NCBI GenBank assembly: GCA_016748015.1
Contig: JAAOMT010000282.1
Span: forward strand, 124,001 to 188,000
Direction of reading: 5' to 3'
Origin: Geosiphon pyriformis
Taxonomy: Eukaryota > Glomeromycota > Glomeromycetes > Archaeosporales > Geosiphonaceae
Length of the DNA stretch: 64,000 nucleotides
Made by a program: the position numbers and the translations under genes. Below the pieces are notes generated by a model. That model did no database searches, had not been told where the DNA came from, and saw only the letters and a program-made list of their open reading frames with translations. The stretch's first letter is position 1. Every line of letters starts with the position of its first letter. Shown here piece by piece: positions 28,214-39,857 of this stretch.

Positions 28214-28291
28214 GCACATGGAATGATGGGTTCGATTATTATTCAACACCCGACAAATCTTTACACTTCACAACCAATTATTGGTAATTGA
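27788..28291 (+). CDS. Uncharacterised protein with RVxF-type PP1-docking motif and His tract
   Basis: Single-exon gene of 167 residues, the only convincing host gene in the window. The ATG is the first in its frame: an in-frame TAA lies 24 bases upstream (27,764) and the frame ends at TGA. Residues 1-67 are Ser/Thr/Asn-rich and probably disordered. Next comes a basic stretch (Arg69-Lys73) leading into Lys73-Ser-Val-Arg-Phe77, which fits the RVxF docking consensus for protein phosphatase 1. The overlapping Arg-Arg-Lys-Ser74 fits a basophilic (PKA-like) kinase site. A compact segment follows, with Val83-Tyr-Tyr-Thr-His-Ser and Tyr92-Asp-Arg-Ser-Pro. It resembles a short conserved block I associate with uncharacterised fungal proteins. 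A Met/Pro/Ser-rich linker and ten consecutive His (133-142) precede the C-terminus. No signal peptide or membrane segment is visible. A role as a phosphatase-targeting or regulatory subunit is inference; the gene itself is well supported. Confidence 0.72.
28172..28219 (+). repeat. CAT repeat encoding polyhistidine
   Basis: A CAT/ATC microsatellite in frame within the 27.8 kb gene, giving the His run at residues 130-144. All but a few codons are CAT, so the tract probably expands and contracts by slippage. Confidence 0.95.
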
Positions 28292-29900
28292 TCCACCCCA
28301 TCTAATGAACAATCCCAACTTATGGAATACTAGAACTACTACTTCTATTACTACTACTATTAATTATGCCAAATTTTTTAATGAATTAAAATTTAAGCAC
28401 AAATTCAGTATCACAAAATCCAAGGATTTAAATAGATTCTTATACAAAAGTAATTAAACGCTACCTAATACAACAACACTCTACTCTACTCTATTTTTAC
28501 AAACGATAGGTTTTTTTTTTGTGAATAACTTTTATCTTATTATGCATTACCATCTGTGAACGTTGTAAAAAATTAATCAAACCGGTCTCCCCCCGGCATT
28601 CATCTATGTAAATACATACATATGCTAATTTAATCCTGTAAATTTTTCAACTAAACTTCTACCATCAAACTCTTTTACGACGACCACTTTTGAAAAACCA
28701 ACCATTGTAAAAACAAAATATGTTTTGTGAATGTTTCCTATTTCAATATGTAGTATAACTTTTTTTTATTTCGATTAATTGAAAAGGCTGAAGACATTAA
28801 ATAGGGTAGATCCTATATTTATATCATTTTTTTCGGTAAAAATCGTTTAGCAAAACAAATCGAATCGAATCAATCTAAAAAGCCTTTTCATCACGTGTAA
28901 ATAGTAAAAAATCTCCTTTTTTCCCACTTGTCATATATTATCAATCCTTTTAATAACATTAATACTTTTCCTTTTATATTATTGTGAAACGAAATATTTT
29001 TTTATAATATTTTTGATCACTCTAAAACTTTTTTATTCTTTTTAGTTAACGCAATTTATGCCAAATTCTAACTGAAAAACCAACCAACCAACCTATCTAC
29101 CTACCTACCTATCATGTAAAACCATTTCTCTTTTAAAACTTGTAATTTTTTATATATATAGAAAATTTTTATCTTCTTTCTGCCCGAAAAATAGTAGTAA
29201 ACTTTAAAAAAAAAATAGTCATAAAAAAATGGTATATAATTATAAAAAAATTAATTATAAAAAAAATTTGTAAATGAAATAATTGTCTAAAAAATTTTTA
29301 GGCGTTTTCAATTTTTTTTTAATAAAAATTGTGTCAAATCTTTTTTTTTTTTTGGAAAGTTTGGAAGAAGAGAAATTTTAAATGAATTTTTAATGGTGAT
29401 TTAAAGATTTGCAGGGAAGAAATTAAAAATCAAAATTGATCAAGTAACAAATTTGAAATATCATAACTATATTTGTGAAAAATCGTTTTAGAATTGACAC
29501 TTTGGAAAAAATGCCCATGAGTTATCTAATCAAACATGAAAGTTTAAACCACTGATTAGGAAAAAAATCAATAAACTCAAATTTTTTTTTGATTTTTGTG
29601 AAATTAAATTGCCAGACGAATCAACGCGTTTATCAATTAGTGTGAACTTTTGACTTTTAAAATATGTTTAACTTGGTTAAAGTTTTGATCTTATTTTGAT
29701 TATTTCAATGGTTCATGTTTTTTTTGTGTGTGTTGTGTGTGTGTGTGTGTGTTTTTTTTCAACAATAAGTACGCTCGGACTTTGATATTCATTATCGGTC
29801 ATCAAGTTTTGTTTGTTTTTTTTTCCAATTAAATTTTTTGTATTCTCAACCCTTGAATTAATTGTAATTGTTTTTGGGCGCCAACTAACGAGATAAACCT

Positions 29901-29926
29901 GATGATTGATTGATTGATTGATTGAT
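29901..29926. repeat. GATT tetranucleotide array
   Basis: About six GATT units. Confidence 0.9.
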
Positions 29927-30947
29927 CATACAAGAGAGAATGCTATAATTGTAAAATCATTATTTTATTTCCGAAATAAGGAAATTGTAAGAAAATAAAG
30001 TGAGTGTTAAAAGAAACGAGTTTAAACTTGTTGATTAATCATTAAGTAATGGTTTTACCAAAAGAACTTTCTGAACTCATTTTTGCTGAATCATAAATTT
30101 TCAATGATTGGTTTGTATAAAAATTCTAAATTAAGAAATTTTCTAATTTCATTCGGCTAATGAACTCATTCCATATGATCATAATGCATAATAATATTTT
30201 TTGTTGATAAATCATTTTTTAAAAACCCGAGTATTGAGTGAATTAAAAAGTCAACTTTTGAGAAATAACCTTTTTTGGCCAAAATCGATTTGATTCTTTA
30301 GCATTGATTGATTGAGAATTTTGAATTTTAGTCATCTTTATTTGATTCATTGATTTATCTGGCTTATAGAAAATCAAAAGTTCGGATGTTTTTTAGTTTT
30401 TTTTTTTTCTAATTTCGGCTATTACAATAATTTTCTAGGCACCAATTGATAGCGAGAATGCTTGAACAATCGGGATGAGCCATAAATAGTTCAAATAAAT
30501 TATAAGGAAGAGCCTATTGGTTGCAGGCTAGGTTATAATATTTCTGGGATCTGCATAAAACCGGGTTTTATTCAATCAAATATCGTGACTCATCGCTTAT
30601 GCAATTTATGCATGATTTATCAAAAATCGGGCATATTTGATTGGCTTAAAATGTGTGTAAATGTGCGAATGTGGGAATGTGGGAATAAGCGAATATATAT
30701 ATAATCTTTTTTTCAAATGAAAAAGTAAATAAAGAGCATTATTGAATAAATTAGTGCTTTTATTCCGGATTATTGTATCGTGTATTTTTTTAAAAATTTA
30801 TTTGCTAAAAAAAATAAATTTTAAGTAGAATTTATTTTTTGATTTTTTAACAAAAATTATCATCAAAAAATTGAATATAATTAATTAGTTATATATAATG
30901 TTTAAAAATTAATTTTTTTAAAAATACATACAAAATGTTTAAAGTAT

Positions 30948-30949
<2 letters not shown>

Positions 30950-30986
<37 letters not shown>

Positions 30987-30987
30987 T
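30950..30987. repeat. AAT microsatellite
   Basis: About 12 AAT units. Confidence 0.95.
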
Positions 30988-32437
30988 CAAATCAAGTATT
31001 TAAAATTTTTATTGTAAAAAATTTATTTTTTTTCAATTATTTATTAATAAAGAAAAATATTTCCGAATCATTGAATTAAAAATTTTTAATTTATTTATTT
31101 ATATAACATTTTTTTTTTAACATATATTAAATTGAAAAATAAATTTTCATTTTTGTTTCTAATCAAATGTTATTTTTTGTTTTAATATAATTTTTTTTTC
31201 AATATTTTTTTCTTGTCTAATTATCAATGTTTTAACGTTTTATTTAAAGAAAAATTTCAAATTTGATTGTGTAAATTATGAAAAAAATTTTAATTTTACA
31301 ATTATTTTATGTAAACTATATATACTTTTTCAGGGTCGAATAAATTTTAATTAAATCGAAATCAAATTATATATACATATATTTATAACTCTTTTGTCAA
31401 TCTATTTTATGATAAAAATAATTAGAAATTTATGGTTTTAATATCAATCTTTGCAATAAAAGACTTGATTATCTTTTTATTTATATTTTCGGTTATTTTA
31501 TAAATTATCATATGATTAAATAATATAATATATACAATTTCAATAAATAAAATAAAATAAAAGGAATATTAGAAACGTAAAGAAAGTCTAAAAATAAAAA
31601 TAAAAATTTCTTGGGTTTTATATGAAATATCTTAGACTGCAAAAATTTAGCCCATTACTATTTTTAAACAAAAAATTATGCATATTTTAAATGTACCCAT
31701 ATATTTTTAAAATTTTTAACAAATTTAAATGGCAATAATTTTAAAATTATCAAATTTCATTAACTGGATTTTACTTGAAAATATATTGAGGCATTTAATT
31801 TATAAAAAATATTTTATGATACACATTTTCAGTTTTTTTTATTTTACATTTGTAACACACATTCTTAACATAGTCTATAAATATCTTTTTTTCTTATCTA
31901 GAATTTTATTTATTTTTACGATTAAAATACACTTTATAAATATAAATATTAAATACTAGTTTTTTTTATTAAAAATTTTTAAATTTTATTTTAAAATATT
32001 AATACTTGAAAAGAATTTTATCTTTACAATTTAGAAACATATATATTATAAGTCTTTATATATTTATTTAAAAATTGAAAAATTAATATACACATATGTT
32101 TTAATAACTTTTAATTCTTAAATTTGACGCATCTTTCAAATACTGAAATTTCAAAATTTAATTATTTTTCATTGTAATTGGTTAATACATCTAGTGAACC
32201 TAAGAAAAAAAAATTAAAACTTCTATTAATTAATTTTCATTGATGCTATTTTTCATATTTCTTTTTATCACCCCACATTTAACCAAGAAATTTTTCAAGT
32301 TTATCCGGATTTTCTTCACAAAGGGAAAAAAATTATTTAACTCGAGATTACGAGTTTTTCCATTTAAATGATCATTTCTAAATATATAAATGCTTTGTCT
32401 AAAAATTCTAGTAATAAATCTTTAAAGAGATGAAAAT

Positions 32438-33151
32438 ATGATATTTGTACATTTCTATTTGTCCACAAGACTCCCAAAAAGAATATTTAATATTGCGACA
32501 GCGATATTAAATATATTCAAATCAATCTTCAATTTGTTTGTGGGTTCGGCAGACAATAATCTTTTATTTAATATTGATATCTTTGGAAAATGGACTGAAA
32601 ATCTATTACGCATTTCACAAAAAATAAATTTTTTTTTGTCGAAACAATGTGTGCTACGTTAATTTCGACATCGATGAGTTAAGCTCATTGAAAAATGATT
32701 TCGAAAGAAAAAAAAACAAGTTTTGTCCAAAACTTGCTATATTAAACACGTCTTTTGACCTGTGAAAGTTAAATTTTCCCCATGGGAGAAAAGGATTTTA
32801 TTATTGACGGCAAATACCCCATTTTACTTAAATGTCATGATGTCGAATATAGATTTTTCGCCTTTTTCACAGAAACCCGGTGAGATTTCTCCAATAAAAA
32901 ATGCAGTTTCAAGCATGCACTTTAAAAAATGGCCACTTGTTGATGATGCCATTTCTAATGTCGTAATAGATTTTAGAAATCAATCATTTTTCATTGGTCT
33001 AATTCCAGGGTACACAATGATTTTTAAGGACGATCACTTTGAAGACTATCGCATGCCTTACGCAATTCGATGTGCATATTTATCGATGGGGTTTGTGCAG
33101 TCAAGCAGAACTTTGAAACTGTATTATCTAAATGCAGCTCAAATAGCTTAA
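32438..33151 (+). other. Possible gene relic of unknown identity
   Basis: Two open stretches lie in the same frame, 32,438-32,662 and 32,762-33,151, separated by about 100 bases containing three TGA codons. The region is less AT-rich and gives a more balanced amino-acid composition than its surroundings, including segments such as Trp-Pro-Leu-Val-Asp-Asp and Pro-Gly-Tyr-Thr-Met. The second stretch begins without an ATG. I recognise no family. It could be a decayed coding region or chance. Confidence 0.15.
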
Positions 33152-33172
33152 TGACTTTTGGATTCATCATTT

Positions 33173-33323
<151 letters not shown>

Positions 33324-35079
33324 TGAAAATTCTTTCACTTGGTAACCCTAAACCTACCAAAACAATGAAATCAATTAATGTAAGAAAAACTGCTTAAATT
33401 CCCAGCTACTTTGTGAGTTGGATAAAATTTAAAACAACAGAAAAGGGCTTAGGATTACACTATTGACAAATCATACAAATCTAAAAAGTTTTATATTAGA
33501 GGATATACTAAACATTCATTTTTGAACACTCAACCAATCCCATTGGTTCAATATGGTTCTGTTGAATGAAAATAATGAATATCCAGATTTTCTCTTGCAC
33601 TAGTATCTTACCCAACGATACTTTCTTTTTTGAGCGTTTAATTAAGCGGGTTTTTAAAGTTTTTTATGGAGGGTAAAAATTTTGAAGTTAGATTTTACTC
33701 ATATCTAGCAGCTTTTCTGAAATTTTAAAAGCAAAAAAACTGATCCATTGCAATCTTTCAAATCAATTGAGTGAGAAAACAAACTAAATTGACATTGAGT
33801 TTCATTTTCTAAATGGGTTTTTCATCATCTCACGTGTATTCTTGAAAATGCCATAGCTATCTTACTTAAACTCGGATTTTAGACAAATGTCGGAAATAAG
33901 ATGGCGATTTTTCAAGCACAAATAACAAGGTTTTGGGAAATTAAAAACCCTGCATGTTGAATCCAAAATTTTTTTAGGATTTTTATAGTGCGTGATTTTA
34001 TTCCTTATGTAAAATTCTATTCTTTGTTTGTCTTTTTTAATAACGAAATCGATCAAAGCAAAAGCCTTTACCCTTTAAAGGTGTTCATTTATCTTTATTT
34101 GGAAGTTTAAAAGTTCAATAAAATGTTATCTCTGTGTTTATTTTTTAAAGTAAACATTTCGGGTGACAGGTGACAAAGGGCAACGGTTGTAAATCAAAAC
34201 CTTTAGAATCTTTAAATAGCCCAAAACAAGAATTAAGTTCCACTGTCACGTAATCTATAGAATTTCTTTTCTCAGATTGATTGTGATTCCGTAATTTAAT
34301 AATTTTTTTGGTTTGAAGATTTAATTATTCACCTTTTTGAACTAATAATTTATTAAAAATTATTTAAGGAATAAAATATTTGGTTGAATGTTGCATTAAA
34401 GAATGTTCCCTTATTTGCGAATTATTCAAAATCTCGGATTATTAAAATTGACGCGTTACGATGCTCGCGTTTTTCATTTTACTCATGATAAATATGTGCA
34501 CATGATATCGGTTGTTCCCGGAAAAACTGAACATTCAATCAAATTTAATTAAACAAACACGTATCGGTAAGCCAGAATTCGGTTTGAGTATCCATTCATG
34601 GTTTCGAGAAATTTTAGCATAAATTTACTCCTTGCATTGCATGTGCTACACTGTAATTCTTTGTTTTTTTTTTGGTTAGACAACTTATTATAACACTGAT
34701 GAGAAAAAAAATTTACATGTCCTCAGTAACATCTTTCCTTACTTATGATTAATATCATAACCTTTTGTCTTTATGGAGACATTTAACAATTACTCAATAA
34801 GTAAATTATCATAAGACTTATTTTGATTTATAAAATTTTGATTGGGTTATTTGTGAATCGGGAAAAAAATACTCCATCGGTTTTAAAAGAAACACCTATT
34901 CATTATAGTTCACAGCTTAGTTACTTTTCATTTCGAGCATAAAGTTTTTATCATTCGATTACTTGCTAGCAATTTGAAGGCTGATGATCATTTTCAATTA
35001 TATGTATAAAGTTTCTCAAATTTAATACTTTACGGTTTTTGAATAATGAATAAAGCATTGGTATAACAAGAAAAGTTTT

Positions 35080-35080
<1 letters not shown>

Positions 35081-35117
<37 letters not shown>

Positions 35118-35175
35118 GTTATTGTTATTGTTATTGTTGTTTTTATTGTTATTGTTATTATCATTGTTATTGTTC
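35081..35175. repeat. Compound ATT / GTTATT array
   Basis: About 12 ATT units followed by GTTATT hexamers, with occasional TCATTG variants. Confidence 0.92.
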
Positions 35176-35846
35176 AATATAAAAAACTTGAAATTTTGGA
35201 ACTTTTAATTCTTTGAAAAAACAGCAAATCGTCCAATACAGTTTTTACAAAAAATTATATTCCAACTTTTTTTACTGCTGTGCTTTCAAGTAACCAAATA
35301 TTTATTATTAGATTGTTGCATAACTTTGCTTAAAATTTTGATTTTAACCAATTATTAAACCATTTAAATAAAAGCAAATGAATTTCCAAACAAATGATAA
35401 TTATTTAATAAGAAAATAAAAAAAAAAGATTATTTTTCTTGATGAATTCAGATAATTGATTGATTAAATTTTTATTAAAATTAGATTTCAATAATTTGAC
35501 AATATTTAAATAATCAATTCAAATTGTAAAATCAAAAATTTCCAACTTTTTATTATATTATGTAAAAAAAATAAAATAATAAAAACCAACTAAATCTAAA
35601 AGTTTATGTTTTTTTTTTAAAAATATTATAAAAAATTAATTTTTTTCAATTTTTAGGTTTTGATAAATATTTGAACCATTATTTAAAAAGCGATTATAAT
35701 TATCATTAATATAATAATTAATAAATGTAAAATCTTTTTTAAAACATCTTTTGGTATATTTGTTTGAATAGTATTGATAATAAAAATAAAAATATATCGT
35801 TTAAATTAATAATTCGAATAAAATCATGATCCAAGTATAGGAAAGA

Positions 35847-35914
35847 GTTGTTGTTGTTGTTGTTGTTATTGTTATTGATGTTGTTACCGTTGTCGTTGTT
35901 ATTGATGTTGTTAC

Positions 35915-35945
<31 letters not shown>
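35847..35945. repeat. GTT-based compound minisatellite
   Basis: GTT units, then two copies of a block of about 27 bases containing ATTGATGTTGTTACCGTTG, then GTTGTC hexamers. The higher-order duplication over a trinucleotide core shows two stages of expansion. CpG is unusually frequent within it for this window. Confidence 0.9.
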
Positions 35946-36372
35946 TATTGCTGAAAGTGATAAGAAAATTGTACCCTAAAACCTAAAGTTTATTATGTGA
36001 TAAAAAATTGAACAAAGAAAGATGAGCTGCTGATTTAATAGGGACCAACAGAATTCTTGGGATCTCAAAAACATTTTCCTTCAGAAATTTAAAGTTCTTC
36101 ACACATTAAAAAAAACCCAGAATCTGCTGAATCAAGAAAAATCTGTTTTTTATAATAGGTATGATGAATAAATTAATTACATATAATTCATACCACTTTA
36201 TCTGTCAGGAATGTTCGACCTTGTAAAGAAAAACAAAGGTCACAAAAAGAAATACATTTTCCGGGAGAAACATGCCCATATGAAATTCATGCACTGAAAA
36301 CAATAAAATTTCTGCCACAAGTTTTTTTTATGAAATCACGTAATTAAGATCAAATTATAATTAATTACTAAC

Positions 36373-36425
36373 CGACAGACAGACAGACAGACAGGCAGAC
36401 AGGCAGACAGGCAGACAGGCAGACA
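36373..36425. repeat. GACA / GGCAGACA array
   Basis: GACA units change to an 8-base GGCAGACA register partway along. It lies in otherwise AT-rich DNA and in no coding frame. Confidence 0.93.
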
Positions 36426-36843
36426 AGAAGCAGAAAATTATATTTGCAAAACACGAGTACAAGAGTAAAAATTTCTAATCTCCCGAAAATGTTCAAGTCA
36501 AAACCTCCAAGCATAAAAAGTTTAAAACTATTTAATAAAACAATTCAAAAACGAAGACACGCCCTTTCATGAAACACACACAGGTGCAGGATGCAATTTA
36601 ACGAATGACGAAATATAAAGTTCATCATCATCATCATCATCACCTTTAAAAAAAAATGAAATACCATTCACAAAAAAGATGGGGAAACAAAAATTCGTCA
36701 TGGGCTTTGACACTAGTCAAATCTAAAAAACGAGTTTAAAGATAGGGAAAACTTAAAGTTTGTATTATGGAAAATCAAAATTGAGCATTGAAAAAAGAGA
36801 TATAAAAGGAATTTTCTTTTTATTACACATAAATGGAAGAATG

Positions 36844-36880
36844 AGCTGGAACTGGAACTGGAACTGGAACTGGAACTGGG
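36844..36880. repeat. GGAACT hexanucleotide array
   Basis: About six perfect hexamers. The minus strand reads poly-Ser/Ser-Ser in one frame, but no gene surrounds it. Confidence 0.92.
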
Positions 36881-38513
36881 ACATGAACAAATCTCTGGTT
36901 TTAAATGGTCGAACGTGATAAAATGCAGTTGGTTATTTACCCAAAAGCACGTCACGATAATAATTAAAACTATGCATCTCTCTCAAAAGTAATTTTGTTC
37001 TTGTGTATTTTTAATACAGGATTTTTTTCAAATCAAACTCTCTTTGATAAATTAACTTTTTCATAAGAGTTTTGATTCATAACCAATTGAATTTCAGCAT
37101 CGAAACCAAAAATCTTTATTGTCCATTCAACTTGAAACGGTCATTATTGTTGATATATGCCTGCAACTTCAAATGAATCGAAAAATAAGAGTGAAAAAGG
37201 AAATGATATTCTGTATACGTTCCTGATCTTTTTTCAAAAAAGGCAAGTAATGTCACTTCACTTTCCCATTGTATCCGGAATGTAAAATGTACCTATTCAA
37301 ACATGAATTTTCCGATGTCGAAGATCACAGAAAGGATAATTCCCACGAAAAAAAAGTATTTTCCCAAAATTCATCATTTCAAATAGTGGGAGGGAGGGTT
37401 TTTTTTTCCAATAAATAAATATATATATATATATATAAAAGCTTAACATTTGTGAAAAAGAGGAAAATCATTAAAAATTAACGATTTTGAATCTGAAATT
37501 ATTTTCTTTTTTCGACAAATAATTTTTTACATGCTTACACCCCGTTTAAGGAATCAATTTTCTTTTAAGCACTACCAAAAAAATTCAAGAGCATAAAATG
37601 ATACATAAAAAAAAATGTTTATCATGATATTCATTGCACGAAACCTAAAAATTTAGAGAAACGGGTTCCCTGTGTTTAGAAATATTAGATGTTGTTACAG
37701 AAAACGATATCCACATGTTGACATATTATCATGTTTGAAAACCTTCTTTTAGTTTAACTCATTATTGTATTGTTATAAGTCACCCCCACCCTTCCCTAAA
37801 AATCCTTAACTTAGCCTAAGCCGAAAATTCAGTATAACTCTTTGGAAACCCTTTTTCCTCGTATCGGTATTTTAGATTCGTCTCGTCGGCTCGATTTTGT
37901 TTAGAAAGAAAACATCATAATCTAAAAGAATCCTTTGATTTAACAAAAAAGTTCCCTGAATTGAATGATTAAAGCAAATATAAATGGACTCTGATGAACT
38001 TTAATATTGTCTCACGTCTCACTAAATTTACCAGGTTCTCCCTCGTGAAATTTCATCAACGGCATGTTTTTATTTCAGGGGATTTGTACTGTTTTAAGTA
38101 GCGAGAGATCATCAATTCTTTTAAATGAAAATAGTTTATTTAGTAGAAATCTCGGGGATACTATCCTGTCTGTAGGGGGTAAGTTAAGGATGCTTAAACT
38201 CAACTCTTGCATACAATTCACAAGTAGTGTGACAATTTCCAAAAAAAAAAATTTTTCATTAAAACTTGGCTATGGCAAAAGATCAAAAATCCTCCTAAAA
38301 CTCGACAGGAAATTCCGAAATTTTTACTCTATCAATCAATAAATCAACCCAAGGATTTACATTTCACATAAAATGCACATGTATTTCTCAAAATTTCCTG
38401 AAAACACATGTAAGAAATGTATGTATTACGCAATTGGAATATATGGTTGCATAGATTTGGAACAAAAACAGGATTTTTTTCTTACACTGATCAACATTAA
38501 TAAAGATAGGATT

Positions 38514-38514
<1 letters not shown>

Positions 38515-38566
<52 letters not shown>
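38515..38566. repeat. AAT microsatellite
   Basis: About 17 uninterrupted AAT units. Confidence 0.95.
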
Positions 38567-38567
<1 letters not shown>

Positions 38568-39838
38568 TATGTGAAGAAATGAGCTTTTGATGCATGTCTT
38601 TGTCTTGTTGATGTGTGTATGGCGTGTGTATTTTAGCGTTTTAGATAGTCGAGATTGTGAGCAAAGAAAGGATTTTAAAGCGCAAGCAAATATTAAAAAA
38701 GATAGATTTTGTAGCGCAGCGATATTGATTTTGAAGGATAGAAAAAAGATTAAATAACGATCCTGCTCATTCATTCATTCATTTATTTATTTATTCATTT
38801 ATTCATTCATCAGTGATGTATTAAAAATGAGCATAAAAAATCAAATCTCATGTTAAATTCATTGTGTTTGCCTTTTACGGAAAATAGATCAGTTTAAAGG
38901 CTATTACTAATACGTTTGCTAAGCTTTTAAAATTAGCAAATACCTCCTGGTTTTGGCTAAACTTTTTATAAAAAAACATTAAATCTTCAATCGCTATAGA
39001 GACCAATCTTGATTTTGATTCAATAATCAAAAGATGGGTCTAATCCGGTAATCTATGAAATATGACATAATAAAATTCTGTTTTAGAGATTTTGCGTGAT
39101 TGGTGTACACTTTACATCTTATGCTAATGCTCATATATAATAATGAAAGGAAAAAACTTGTTTCGTGCTGGTTTCAATGGATGATCGTGGAAATTCTGGA
39201 TGGTATACTATGACAGAAGGTAAATCGAAGAACAAAAAAAAGAAAGAGGAGGAAAGGGAAAATCCCGTACATGTTCCTCTTAACTAGAATGAATTTATCC
39301 TTGAAACAAGTAGATCATTTAATCAAGACATTTTGCTAGAGCGAAGACTAGATATGAAGGATTAAATAGTTCCACAGAAATAAATAATAAATTTTTTTTA
39401 GCAAAAAGTTCTGCCGGGTCAGCTAAACCTTTCTTACTTTGGAAATTTTGATCATCGTCCTGTTGCAACTAAAAAATTAGGCATGAAATTATTGGAAAAT
39501 CAATCATCTGAAGTCACTTCGAAATGATGAAATTTTGCTTCATTTTTATTTTAGTTAAGCTTTTCTTCTTAAAAAAGAAAAGATAAAAAAAATAAGATAG
39601 TTTTTTGATGAGGAGGGCCAACAAATAATCACAGCCACACGAAAATTTATTGCAGTTTGATTTTCTTATTCACAAAAAAGAAATCTACCATGAGTGAAGA
39701 TTTGAAAAAAGTTTTTACATTGAGAAAAGAAATTTCAAAGTGATTAATAAATAAAAAGAGTTTCATGGTTTGAACAAATAATTCAAATCATGAAATAAAA
39801 ATTTTCCAGTTTAAAAAACTATGATCAAAGTCTTTTAT

Positions 39839-39857
39839 CACGTGCTATTACCACGTG
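39839..39857. promoter_or_regulatory. Paired CACGTG (E-box) palindromes
   Basis: Two CACGTG hexamers (39,839-39,844 and 39,852-39,857) are arranged as an inverted repeat (ATCACGTG and CACGTGAT). CACGTG is the classical site for basic helix-loop-helix regulators in fungi. No gene is adjacent, so function is doubtful. Confidence 0.25.

Larger units (their letters stand above)
28292..32430. other. Downstream intergenic region
   Basis: No gene is supported. The C-over-G asymmetry of the gene region continues to about 29.3 kb and then reverses abruptly. A CTAC/CCAA array (about 29,083-29,112), a GT run (about 29,725-29,751), a GATT array (29,901-29,926) and an AAT array (30,950-30,987) are present. 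From about 30.8 to 32.3 kb the sequence is extremely AT-rich. Confidence 0.55.

Noticed and set aside
36373-36425. CRISPR-like array of short repeats
   Set aside because: The units are contiguous 4- and 8-base tandem repeats without unique spacers, in a eukaryotic context.
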